Assembly: GCA_017509715.1 (NCBI GenBank)
Contig: JAFWOU010000019.1
Coordinates: 62,001 to 126,000 of the forward strand
Source: Paludibacteraceae bacterium
GTDB lineage: Bacteria > Bacteroidota > Bacteroidia > Bacteroidales > Paludibacteraceae
Direction: 5' to 3'
Length of the DNA stretch: 64,000 bases
Below, one piece after another: positions 16,544-22,607 of this stretch. The notes beneath the pieces are model-generated. The model worked only from the letters and a program-made list of their open reading frames with translations. It was not told the DNA's origin and searched no databases. How positions within the stretch are numbered: position 1 is the stretch's first letter; each line of letters starts with the position of its first letter. The position numbers were made by a program, and so were the translations under genes.

Positions 16544-16642
16544 TTAGCTTAATATAGCCGTTACTGCCAGGCAAAACAGCGCCGGAAGCATTGCTACGAG
16601 TGTGATAACGACCTTCAATATGCCTATAACTACATTCTCCAT
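16544..16642 (-). CDS. Micro-protein with one membrane segment (32 residues)
   Basis: A 32-residue frame, MENVVIGILKVVIT…, almost wholly hydrophobic and able to form one membrane helix. It starts 2 bases after the stop of the small gene upstream (TAA-TT-ATG), so translation is probably coupled. No family is recognised. Small hydrophobic peptides of this kind may be regulators of membrane complexes or toxin-like; nothing here decides between these. Confidence 0.5.
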   Translation of the reverse strand: MENVVIGILKVVITLVAMLPALFCLAVTAILS

Positions 16643-16644
16643 AA

Positions 16645-16740
16645 TTATCCCATTAAGATATTTGTCCATACTACGAGCGATACAAAATTCCGGAAGCAAT
16701 CTTCCAGCGTTACCTGATCAAAATTCAATTCCATTTGCAT
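16645..16740 (-). CDS. Micro-protein, first gene of a two-gene unit (31 residues)
   Basis: A 31-residue frame, MQMELNFDQVTLEDCF…, acidic and amphipathic at first and hydrophobic at the end. It is preceded by AAGGAGG about 6 bases before the ATG, a real Shine-Dalgarno site that is rare in this phylum and supports translation. A leftward -7 box lies at 16771-16778. It is coupled to the membrane micro-protein that follows. Not recognised. Confidence 0.5.
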   Translation of the reverse strand: MQMELNFDQVTLEDCFRNFVSLVVWTNILMG

Positions 16741-16770
16741 AGTTTTCCTCCTTTTTTTTGTTTGACGCTG

Positions 16771-16778
16771 CAAAATTA
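16771..16778 (-). promoter_or_regulatory. -7 box of a promoter for the micro-protein pair
   Basis: TAATTTTG on the minus strand, about 30 bases before the first micro-gene. A good TTTG box at the expected distance is not seen, so this is a partial match. Confidence 0.45.
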
Positions 16779-16821
16779 GTGCTCCAAACTGCCAAAAGAT
16801 GGCAGTGAATAGAAAAAAAAT

Positions 16822-16869
16822 GCAAAAAAAGATGCGATTTTGCACGTTTTTTTTGCAAAATCGCATCTT
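16822..16869 (-). terminator. Intrinsic terminator of gtrA
   Basis: A perfect 15-bp stem, AAGATGCGATTTTGC with its complement (16829-16843 and 16855-16869), followed on the minus strand by a run of T. It lies about 20 bases after the gtrA stop. Confidence 0.9.
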
Positions 16870-16889
16870 ATGGGATGATTTTTCGGGTC

Positions 16890-17390
16890 TTATTTGCGGA
16901 ACGAGTAGTATTTCTGGCCGAAGAAACTGATGCAGACCGTGAGCAGGGTGATCACGATCTTGCTCGGCGTCGGGTACCAGCCCCAAACCTCTACGCAGAG
17001 CTTCAGACCCAGGTAGTTGATGAGCAGGTTGACGGCCACGATCAGTATATAGCGCACCAGTTGGCGGCTGCCGCGCAAGCTCGACTCCCGAAACGTGACG
17101 TATTTATTCAGCCAGAAGCCCGTGAGCAACGTGATGGGGAATACGATACACAGGGTCGCGATGTGGGGCGTGATGGCTTGCACAAACTGATGGCTGAATA
17201 CTGAAAACTGAATACTGACTATCTCGTGCCCTATACCGAAGTTATAGATCAGGAAGTAGAGCACCCAATCCAGCACCAGGTTACCGCCTCCGCAGGCGGC
17301 ATATCGGAACAGCTGCTCCGACATCACCTTCCGGAAAGGCGGGTAGAAAAAATCGATAATCCGGGTTATTATCTGTGCCAGTTTCTTCAT
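16890..17390 (-). CDS. GtrA-family membrane protein
   Basis: A 166-residue protein with four membrane segments and the GtrA signatures FRYAACGGGNLVLDWVLYF (about 28-46), GFWLNKYVTF (about 91-100) and a C-terminal FFGQKYYSFRK. GtrA-like proteins are thought to move lipid-linked sugars across the membrane or to assist surface-glycan synthesis. The loop IVSIQFSVFSHQF between helices 1 and 2 is encoded by a four-word repeat. It has its own promoter and a strong terminator, so it is a monocistronic unit. Confidence 0.9.
   Translation of the reverse strand: MKKLAQIITRIIDFFYPPFRKVMSEQLFRYAACGGGNLVLDWVLYFLIYNFGIGHEIVSIQFSVFSHQFVQAITPHIATLCIVFPITLLTGFWLNKYVTFRESSLRGSRQLVRYILIVAVNLLINYLGLKLCVEVWGWYPTPSKIVITLLTVCISFFGQKYYSFRK
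17191..17222. repeat. Four-word element, word CTGAATA (TACTGAA), inside gtrA
   Basis: Base + GGCTGAA, TACTGAA, AACTGAA, TACTGAC + TAT, 32 bases, in frame in a loop of the membrane protein. Confidence 0.9.
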
Positions 17391-17431
17391 TTCTTAACCA
17401 CAAGGGTACGATTAATTTCATTTTTCGGGTG

Positions 17432-17462
17432 CAAAGGTACTGCTTTTTTTTGAGATATGCAA
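17432..17462 (-). promoter_or_regulatory. Bacteroidota promoter for gtrA
   Basis: Minus-strand TTG, 20-base spacer, TACCTTTG (plus CAAAGGTA 17432-17439). The spacer is identical to that of the ychF promoter. Confidence 0.85.
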
Positions 17463-17472
17463 GAAAACCGTC

Positions 17473-17622
17473 ATTCACACAAATCACAAATTCACATAAA
17501 AATGTGTGTTGATAAAATGCTCATAATAATAATATATAATATATAATATTATTATATTATATTATGGCCAAATACTGAACACAAAAAGATGTGTGAATCT
17601 GTGAATAGTGTGAATTTTGCTT
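17473..17622. repeat. Inverted TTCACA-word blocks flanking an AT-rich palindrome
   Basis: The left block (17473-17505) has three words of the AATTCACA type and the right block (17588-17618) three words of the complementary TGTGAATA type. Between them, 17526-17566 is pure A/T and can fold on itself. The left block and the following AAAAATGTGTG recur at 17890-17925. It looks like a small miniature inverted-repeat element. Confidence 0.55.
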
Positions 17623-18180
17623 CTAAATAAAGTTTAATTGATTATCAGTGTGTTATGAAGAAAATGCATTTTTTGGGGAGTTTTTTCAAAAAAAATTGGC
17701 AAAAGTAAAATACTATCGCGAAAGGGAACACGCACCCTACAGTAACGTCAAGGATGGTCGCGAGAAAGTCCCGATGAAGAGCAAGCATCCTACAGTGACG
17801 TCAAGGATGCGAACGAGATGCGAACGAGAATGACAGCACTATGATATTTGATATACTGGACATACACTTATTAAGCTGAAGCACGTAAATTCACACAATT
17901 CACGAATTCACATAAAAATGTGTGTTCTTATCTCGCTCTACTCGAACGATTATTTCTTAGCCGCAAGGGCACGATATTCTCATAATAAACCAATTAAAGT
18001 GTCCAAAAAATTGGGGTCAGTACATTTATTGAAAGTAGTGAGAGGGTGCTCAGGATGGTTTCAGCAACCATTGAGCATCCATTGGAAGGTAATGGCAAGG
18101 TAAAGGCTGAGTGAAGGCAAGGTGGAGCGGCATCAAATGCCGGGTTAATTAACAAAGTGCGTCGGATTAATCCGACGGAA
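17623..18180. other. Gene-poor spacer with short dispersed repeats
   Basis: No convincing gene is seen. It contains two copies of a CCTACAGTRACGTCAAGGATG repeat (17733-17768 and 17786-17817), a second copy of the TTCACA/ATGTGTG block (17890-17925), an imperfect hairpin at 18045-18080 (TGCTCA…TGAGCA) and a GGCATCAAATGCC hairpin with GGTTAATTAACAAAG at 18131-18158. Short reading frames here have no ribosome site or homology that I can recognise. Confidence 0.6.
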
Positions 18181-18222
18181 AAAAGAAAGAGAAGCGCGAG
18201 ACCCTTCCAAAGTCTCGCGCTT
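18181..18222 (-). terminator. Terminator of the PKD lipoprotein gene
   Basis: A perfect 11-bp stem AAGCGCGAGAC (18192-18202) with its complement (18212-18222). On the minus strand it is followed by a T/C-rich stretch. Confidence 0.75.
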
Positions 18223-18271
18223 GGTTTGCTCGGTGGAATAAGACCGAGGAGTGAACGGATAGGGGATTATT

Positions 18272-19411
18272 TTATTTCCACTTGAAATTAAGTTTTATAC
18301 CTGCTGTACTATTTGAATATGTTAATGTTTCAGGATATGCCTTTAAATTACTGGGGGATATAGTTGCAGTCCAATCCCCCTTACCACTTGCTTGAGTGTC
18401 ACTCGGATTACCTGTCCCAGTGTACTTATATAATCTCACAACATACGTATTTTCTATGTTCAGAGTCTTCGCTGTATTTAATGTGTAGTCATATGGCAAG
18501 TTAGCGGATGAAAGCAAGAACCATTTTGTATAAAAATATGTAGTCTTGGACATTATGTAATCATCCGTCAGTTGAACTTGATAATACTTATTATTTGTTG
18601 GTATTTTAGTTATAGAAAATCCTGTTATAGAGCAAGTTGTTGGTGCTATAATTTCTACATTATTTTCACAAACATTAGGTTTACTATTACTATTTTTTGC
18701 TGTCAATTTTACTTTATAGACACCTATTGTTTGGTATTTATGAGTGGGATTCTTTTCTGTAGAAAATGATCCGTCGCCAAAATCCCACACATATGAAGTC
18801 GCGTTTGTAGATGTGTTAGTAAAAACTGCTTTTAGAGGATGTTCTGTTTTGTAAGTATAACTGGCCGTGGGAGTAACTTCTGTCAATGTTAAACTTTGTG
18901 TATATGAATTTGTTTTAGAGCCATTGATTGCAGTTAACTTTACGCTGTATGTTCCGTAATTAGTATAAGTGTGAGACGGATTAGTTTCTGTAGAAGTTTG
19001 TCCATCGCCAAATTCCCATTTGTAAGATTGAGCATTTGTTGAAGAATTGATAAATGTCACAGTTAACCCATTTTTACTATAGGTGAATTTTGCAGTAGGC
19101 GTTAAGTCTGTTAGCGAGATTGTAACGTTTTGGCTATATGTATCGGACTTTGTAATATTTTTAGCCGTTAACTGAACATTATATGTACCAGCCTTAGCAT
19201 ATGTATGAACAGGATTTTTCTCTTTTGAAGTTGCACCATCACCGAATGTCCATACATAAGATCGTGCATTTTTAGAAGAATTGGTAAAAGTCACTTTCAA
19301 TTCATTTTGCGCAAATGAAAATAATGCAAAAGGTTGCTCCTCTGGTTCTTCTGTTTTACAGCCCATAAGAGCTATTGCGAACAATGTCGCGAATAAAATT
19401 TTGTATTTCAT
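18272..19411 (-). CDS. Surface lipoprotein with three PKD domains
   Basis: A 379-residue predicted lipoprotein with signal sequence and lipobox LMGC (Cys18). Three PKD/beta-sandwich domains follow at about 27-100, 108-183 and 187-258, each with the core Y.W.FGDG…S.E.NP.H.Y…G.Y.V.LTA. A unique C-terminal domain runs from about 265 to 379. PKD modules usually mediate protein or glycan contact at the cell surface. Base composition is clearly AT-richer than the housekeeping genes on both sides, as in the next lipoprotein, which suggests horizontal acquisition. The two are 12 bases apart and probably one operon. Confidence 0.8.
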   Translation of the reverse strand: MKYKILFATLFAIALMGCKTEEPEEQPFALFSFAQNELKVTFTNSSKNARSYVWTFGDGATSKEKNPVHTYAKAGTYNVQLTAKNITKSDTYSQNVTISLTDLTPTAKFTYSKNGLTVTFINSSTNAQSYKWEFGDGQTSTETNPSHTYTNYGTYSVKLTAINGSKTNSYTQSLTLTEVTPTASYTYKTEHPLKAVFTNTSTNATSYVWDFGDGSFSTEKNPTHKYQTIGVYKVKLTAKNSNSKPNVCENNVEIIAPTTCSITGFSITKIPTNNKYYQVQLTDDYIMSKTTYFYTKWFLLSSANLPYDYTLNTAKTLNIENTYVVRLYKYTGTGNPSDTQASGKGDWTATISPSNLKAYPETLTYSNSTAGIKLNFKWK

Positions 19412-19423
19412 ATATAGTGGCGT

Positions 19424-19789
19424 TTATATTTCTGTTAACGAACTTGTTGAAGATGAGTTAGTCAACGTCATCTTGTAAGTCCGATCCCATCGGAAGTAAT
19501 AACTATTCCATGTATATCCATTTACTTTATTCCCCTTGTTGTTATAAAATATGACCTCCACATACACAGGCATATTAATAGAGACGTTTGATAGTTCTAC
19601 TTTACCGCTATTATTATGTGCACCGGCAGTTGCAACTAAATGATTGTCACAATACACATTGGCAGAATAATCTGAACCGTTAACCACATAAAGAATAGGA
19701 TCGTTACCTACATTTCCATTTCTGTTGCACGAACTAAATGTCCCTACAAGCATGGCAATTATTGCCATTAATAAGAATTGCTTTTTCAT
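19424..19789 (-). CDS. Small hypothetical lipoprotein
   Basis: A 121-residue protein with a lipoprotein signal (GTFSSC, Cys21) and a mature part of about 100 residues rich in Asn, Tyr and Val, predicted beta-sheet (YVVNGSDYSANVYCDNHLV). No family is recognised. It is the first gene of a low-GC pair with the PKD lipoprotein. No clear promoter is seen directly upstream; a long inverted repeat lies there instead. Confidence 0.7.
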   Translation of the reverse strand: MKKQFLLMAIIAMLVGTFSSCNRNGNVGNDPILYVVNGSDYSANVYCDNHLVATAGAHNNSGKVELSNVSINMPVYVEVIFYNNKGNKVNGYTWNSYYFRWDRTYKMTLTNSSSTSSLTEI

Positions 19790-19875
19790 AGTACTATTGT
19801 TTTTTGTTTTTAGTTAACATATTGTTTAAAATTCAATTATTTACATACGAAAAGCGTGCGCTTTCGTCGCTTCAT

Positions 19876-20010
19876 TTGATTCGCTGAGGTCTTCGACTAC
19901 CTTTACACTTCAAATTTAAGCACAGAAAACTCACGCTAATACGTGAGCGTGCATAAACCGTTCTTGAAGTGTAAATGATTACTGAAGTTGTCGAAGTTTC
20001 AGCGGATCAA
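19876..20010. repeat. Long imperfect inverted repeat upstream of the lipoprotein pair
   Basis: The left arm 19876-19913 and right arm 19964-20010 are complementary over TTGATNCGCTGA, CTTCGAC and TTTACACTTCAA. Inside, CTCACG pairs with CGTGAG (19930-19946). Weaker complementarity continues outward on both sides. It could be a miniature mobile element or a structured leader of the leftward transcript. Confidence 0.7.
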
Positions 20011-20383
20011 GTTGGGCTCATTACGCTTTATGTAGTGCACATTTGCACTTATGTCCTTGCTGTTTTTACGTCGGCAAGCGACGGTTTTTCATTTCACGGT
20101 GCAATGATACTGCTTTTGGGGATATATGCAAATTTATTTGCAGAATATAAAAGAAAAAAGGATAATTGCCGCAAGAATGCGACAAAAGGGCACGATGAGG
20201 AGCTGCCGCAAATATGCGACAGAAGTGATCGACGTTTACTATGCGCTTACTCGCAGAGAAGGGGACGTACTAAATCCGCAATTCATAGGCGGATACAAAA
20301 TAAACTATAATATCGGTCATAAATGGCCGATACATAACTCCGGTTTTACGTCATGGAGGGGACGGTTTTTTCAATTCACGCTG

Positions 20384-20415
20384 CAAAGATACAACATTTT
20401 TTCGAAATATGCAAA
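20384..20415 (-). promoter_or_regulatory. Bacteroidota promoter, leftward, target unclear
   Basis: Minus-strand TTTG, 20 bases beginning CATATTTC, then TATCTTTG (plus CAAAGATA 20384-20391). The nearest leftward gene is the small lipoprotein, 600 bases away. Confidence 0.6.
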
Positions 20416-20430
20416 TATCTCGGAAGAAAA

Positions 20431-20459
20431 ATGTTAAATGTTAAAATGTTAAATGTTAA
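20431..20459. repeat. Four-word element, word ATGTTAA
   Basis: Four words (7, 7, 8 and 7 bases) followed by AAGC, intergenic. The same terminal AAGC is seen in the AGTCGAA copies. Confidence 0.9.
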
Positions 20460-20554
20460 AAGCGATGGAGTTTGAAAAGTACACATCCCGAATGTTAACT
20501 GCCTCTTTCCATATGTACATATCGCGCATGCGCGATGTAAATTACAAATTCGAT

Positions 20555-20582
20555 ACGAATTAACAATTAACAATTAACAAAT
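20555..20582. repeat. Four-word element, word AACAATT
   Basis: ACGAATT, AACAATT, AACAATT, AACAAAT in an intergenic position. Confidence 0.8.
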
Positions 20583-20659
20583 TTAGACTATATTATAGAC
20601 TATCCTTTCTACCCTATTACAACTTAGGGGACAAATACCACGAACCGGGGGACAAAGTA

Positions 20660-20690
20660 TTGCCTATGTCAGAAAAAAGCAGTAATTTTG
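20660..20690 (+). promoter_or_regulatory. Bacteroidota promoter for the 67-residue gene
   Basis: TTG, 20 bases beginning CCTATGTC and ending AAAAAAGCAG, then TAATTTTG (20683-20690). It has the conserved extended spacer and drives a leader of about 115 bases before the ATG at 20812. Confidence 0.75.
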
Positions 20691-20811
20691 CATAGTTTTT
20701 AGAAAGGACGTAAAATAACGGTACAGGGACCTCAAGGATGGTCGCGAGATGGTCGCGAGAAAACCTCGGGCCTGACGTCCCGAGCACCTAACAAAGAAAG
20801 GAGGAAACAAA

Positions 20812-21015
20812 ATGATAGCAGAACTAATAATACCTATAGAAACACTAAGAGGATCGTTGAGGAAGGATGGCTACTACTTCAGAATGCACAACGGTAAGCA
20901 GATCGTACAGAGGTGTCCGAATCGAAAGGGGCATGTAAAAACAGCGGCCGAGGCTATGAACCAAGAGCGATTCATAAAGAAGTATAGGAAGAACCGGCAT
21001 CGAATGCCGGGCTAA
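20812..21015 (+). CDS. Small basic hypothetical protein (67 residues)
   Basis: A 67-residue basic protein beginning MIAELIIPIETLRGSLRKDG, with YYFRMHNGKQIVQRCPNRKGH in the middle and many Lys/Arg residues at the end. The gene is supported by its own extended promoter and by AAAGGAGG 7 bases before the ATG, a rare true Shine-Dalgarno site here. The last residues (NRHRMPG) come from a hairpin repeat, so the end may have been altered by repeat insertion. The family is not recognised; nucleic-acid binding is only a guess from charge. Confidence 0.6.
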   Translation: MIAELIIPIETLRGSLRKDGYYFRMHNGKQIVQRCPNRKGHVKTAAEAMNQERFIKKYRKNRHRMPG

Positions 21016-21710
21016 TTAACAAAGGACGACCAACTCCGGTCTGACAGCCGGAGCACGGGACAAAGAACCGCGTCAGTCACACACCTTTACGGGTCCTAAA
21101 AACACCGGCTCGGCCGGTCGGCACCGAAGGTAGGTACCCGCCGGAGGCAGCGAGATACGAGACATCGAACGTAAGTAGATCGCCCCTAAGGGAGCTAAAG
21201 TTCCTTGTCGGGGACGTAATTTATGACGGCATGGCATGCCGGACAATGAACGACGTGACTGCCGATTGTCAATCGGCGAAATATGAAGAAAAAAATAAAC
21301 GCGAGCCTGACGACTCGCGCACGGAACAAAAACACACATCCGGATGATATCCGGAAACAACAAACAAAACATACGCAGGCATCAAATGCCGCGGCTAATA
21401 GACGGAGAGCGCCGGATCCGATCCCGCGGAATACGAAGAAAGCACATCTCCGCGCTCTCACGCGGAGCAGGAAACGAACTAAGAACCGGCATCGAATGTC
21501 GGGCTAACAAACAAAGGACAACAAACCTCCACGCTATCACGCGGAGCAGGAAACGGCGTCGGAACAAGCTTGCAAGACCGAAACGCACTAGGCGCGTTTA
21601 ACTTGCCGCTGTTCCTCCTTTCCCCACGAAGTATCACTACGTTAGCACTTCGCGGGGGCCCCAAGTAAAGAAAATCTCGGGCTTGACATCCCGAGCACGG
21701 GACAAAGGAT
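21016..21710. repeat. Island of small variable hairpins with conserved linkers
   Basis: At least ten short hairpins lie in about 700 bases. One group has a stem that changes from copy to copy, a loop with TGAC, and a conserved tail AGCACGGGACAAAG (21034-21065, 21675-21707, related at 20765-20795 and 21299-21329). A second group reads GGCATCRAATGCC then GGCTAAT…ACAAAGG (20995-21024, 21378-21402, 21487-21517, 18131-18158). A third has CTCC.CGC…CGCGGAGCAGGAAACG (21449-21476, 21527-21555). A large hairpin (21622-21658) lies before the surface operon's end. No gene is seen. Confidence 0.65.
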
Positions 21711-22607
21711 TTAGAGGCATTTGCAGGAGCGGGAATGGCGGCTGTAGGGATTGTAGGGGGAGAGGGCATAGGAGATTTTGAGGCCGACGTAGAAGGGGGT
21801 ACAGTCGTTGATGAGTTTGCGGCCTTGGCGATTAGCCTCCATGATGGGAGTAAGGATACGATGGAGGGGAAAGCCTTCGCGGGTGTCGGAGAGCATGATG
21901 AGGCTTTCGGCGCTGCTTTGCGAGGGGGTGTAGCGGGTAAAGCAGTAGTCGAAATATGCACCGACGACGATATAGGAGCGGTGGCGGCGTGACCAGGTGT
22001 TGAGCGGGATGATATAACTAAGTTCGGTCGTGAGCCACCATTGAATATTCGGGAGCGCGAGGCGGCCGGAATTGTCCATCGTAAAATGGCGGGAGGCGGC
22101 TAAAGGATAGGACTCGTAGACGCGGTTGTCGTAGTCAGGATAATTGACGGAGAGCGAGGCGTCACGGACGGATTGTTCCCAGGAATTAGAGAAGGGGAAG
22201 ACGGCTTTGGCACCGGCAAGGAACAAGACATTCTTCCGGGAGAGAGCCAGTTGCAGAGGAACGCCGACCGACCAAGTGGCATAGCGTTCACGAAGGGAGC
22301 CGATGGTATAATCGATCTCCATCTGTTGGTTCTCGACATCGATGGTAGCGTAATGGTCTTCGTAGTCTGTCTTGCCGAAACTGACGTTGTGGCCATCAAG
22401 CGTAAGGCCGGTTCGGAAACCGAGGACATGAGGCGAGAGGTAGGCGTAGTAGAGGTGTGCGCCTCCGGTGAGACCTACTTGCTTGTTGACATAGACGGGT
22501 TGAGACGACCAGGAAGCTATACCACCATGCAAGCCAAACTCAAAAAGATGATTGGCATGCGCCATGAGCGGGAGAAGCAATACTATGTATAGGAGGACGC
22601 GTCTCAT
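21711..22607 (-). CDS. Predicted outer-membrane beta-barrel protein
   Basis: A 298-residue protein with a signal peptide (MRRVLLYIVLLLPLMAHA) and alternating hydrophobic beta-strands with aromatic girdles (FEFGLHGGIASW, YYAYLSPHVLGFRTGLTLDG, WLTTELSYIIPL, SYIVVGAYFDYCF, YVGLKISYAL), as in small outer-membrane barrels of Bacteroidota. No specific family is recognised. Its start codon overlaps the stop of the large T9SS cargo gene (ATGA, 22604-22607), so the two are translationally coupled and may act together at the surface. Confidence 0.75.
   Translation of the reverse strand: MRRVLLYIVLLLPLMAHANHLFEFGLHGGIASWSSQPVYVNKQVGLTGGAHLYYAYLSPHVLGFRTGLTLDGHNVSFGKTDYEDHYATIDVENQQMEIDYTIGSLRERYATWSVGVPLQLALSRKNVLFLAGAKAVFPFSNSWEQSVRDASLSVNYPDYDNRVYESYPLAASRHFTMDNSGRLALPNIQWWLTTELSYIIPLNTWSRRHRSYIVVGAYFDYCFTRYTPSQSSAESLIMLSDTREGFPLHRILTPIMEANRQGRKLINDCTPFYVGLKISYALSPYNPYSRHSRSCKCL

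Larger units (their letters stand above)
20011..20659. other. Non-coding stretch with two leftward promoter-like sites
   Basis: No credible gene is seen. Two leftward promoter-like sites (near 20100-20130 and at 20384-20415) share the downstream sequence GACGGTTTTT…TTCACG and so look duplicated. Two four-word elements lie at 20431 and 20555, and CGCGCATGCGCG forms a small palindrome at 20523-20534. Confidence 0.5.

Noticed and set aside
19975-20437. Two overlapping frames of 103-111 codons
   Set aside because: They start inside the long inverted repeat, cross promoter-like sites, and have no ribosome site or recognisable domain.
21283-21601. Several 70-90-codon frames in the hairpin island
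   Set aside because: They are translations of hairpin repeats, very Arg-rich in every frame and without start signals.
20990-21710. Integron attC sites
   Set aside because: The hairpins lack the paired RYYYAAC/GTTRRRY ends and extrahelical bases, and there is no integrase.
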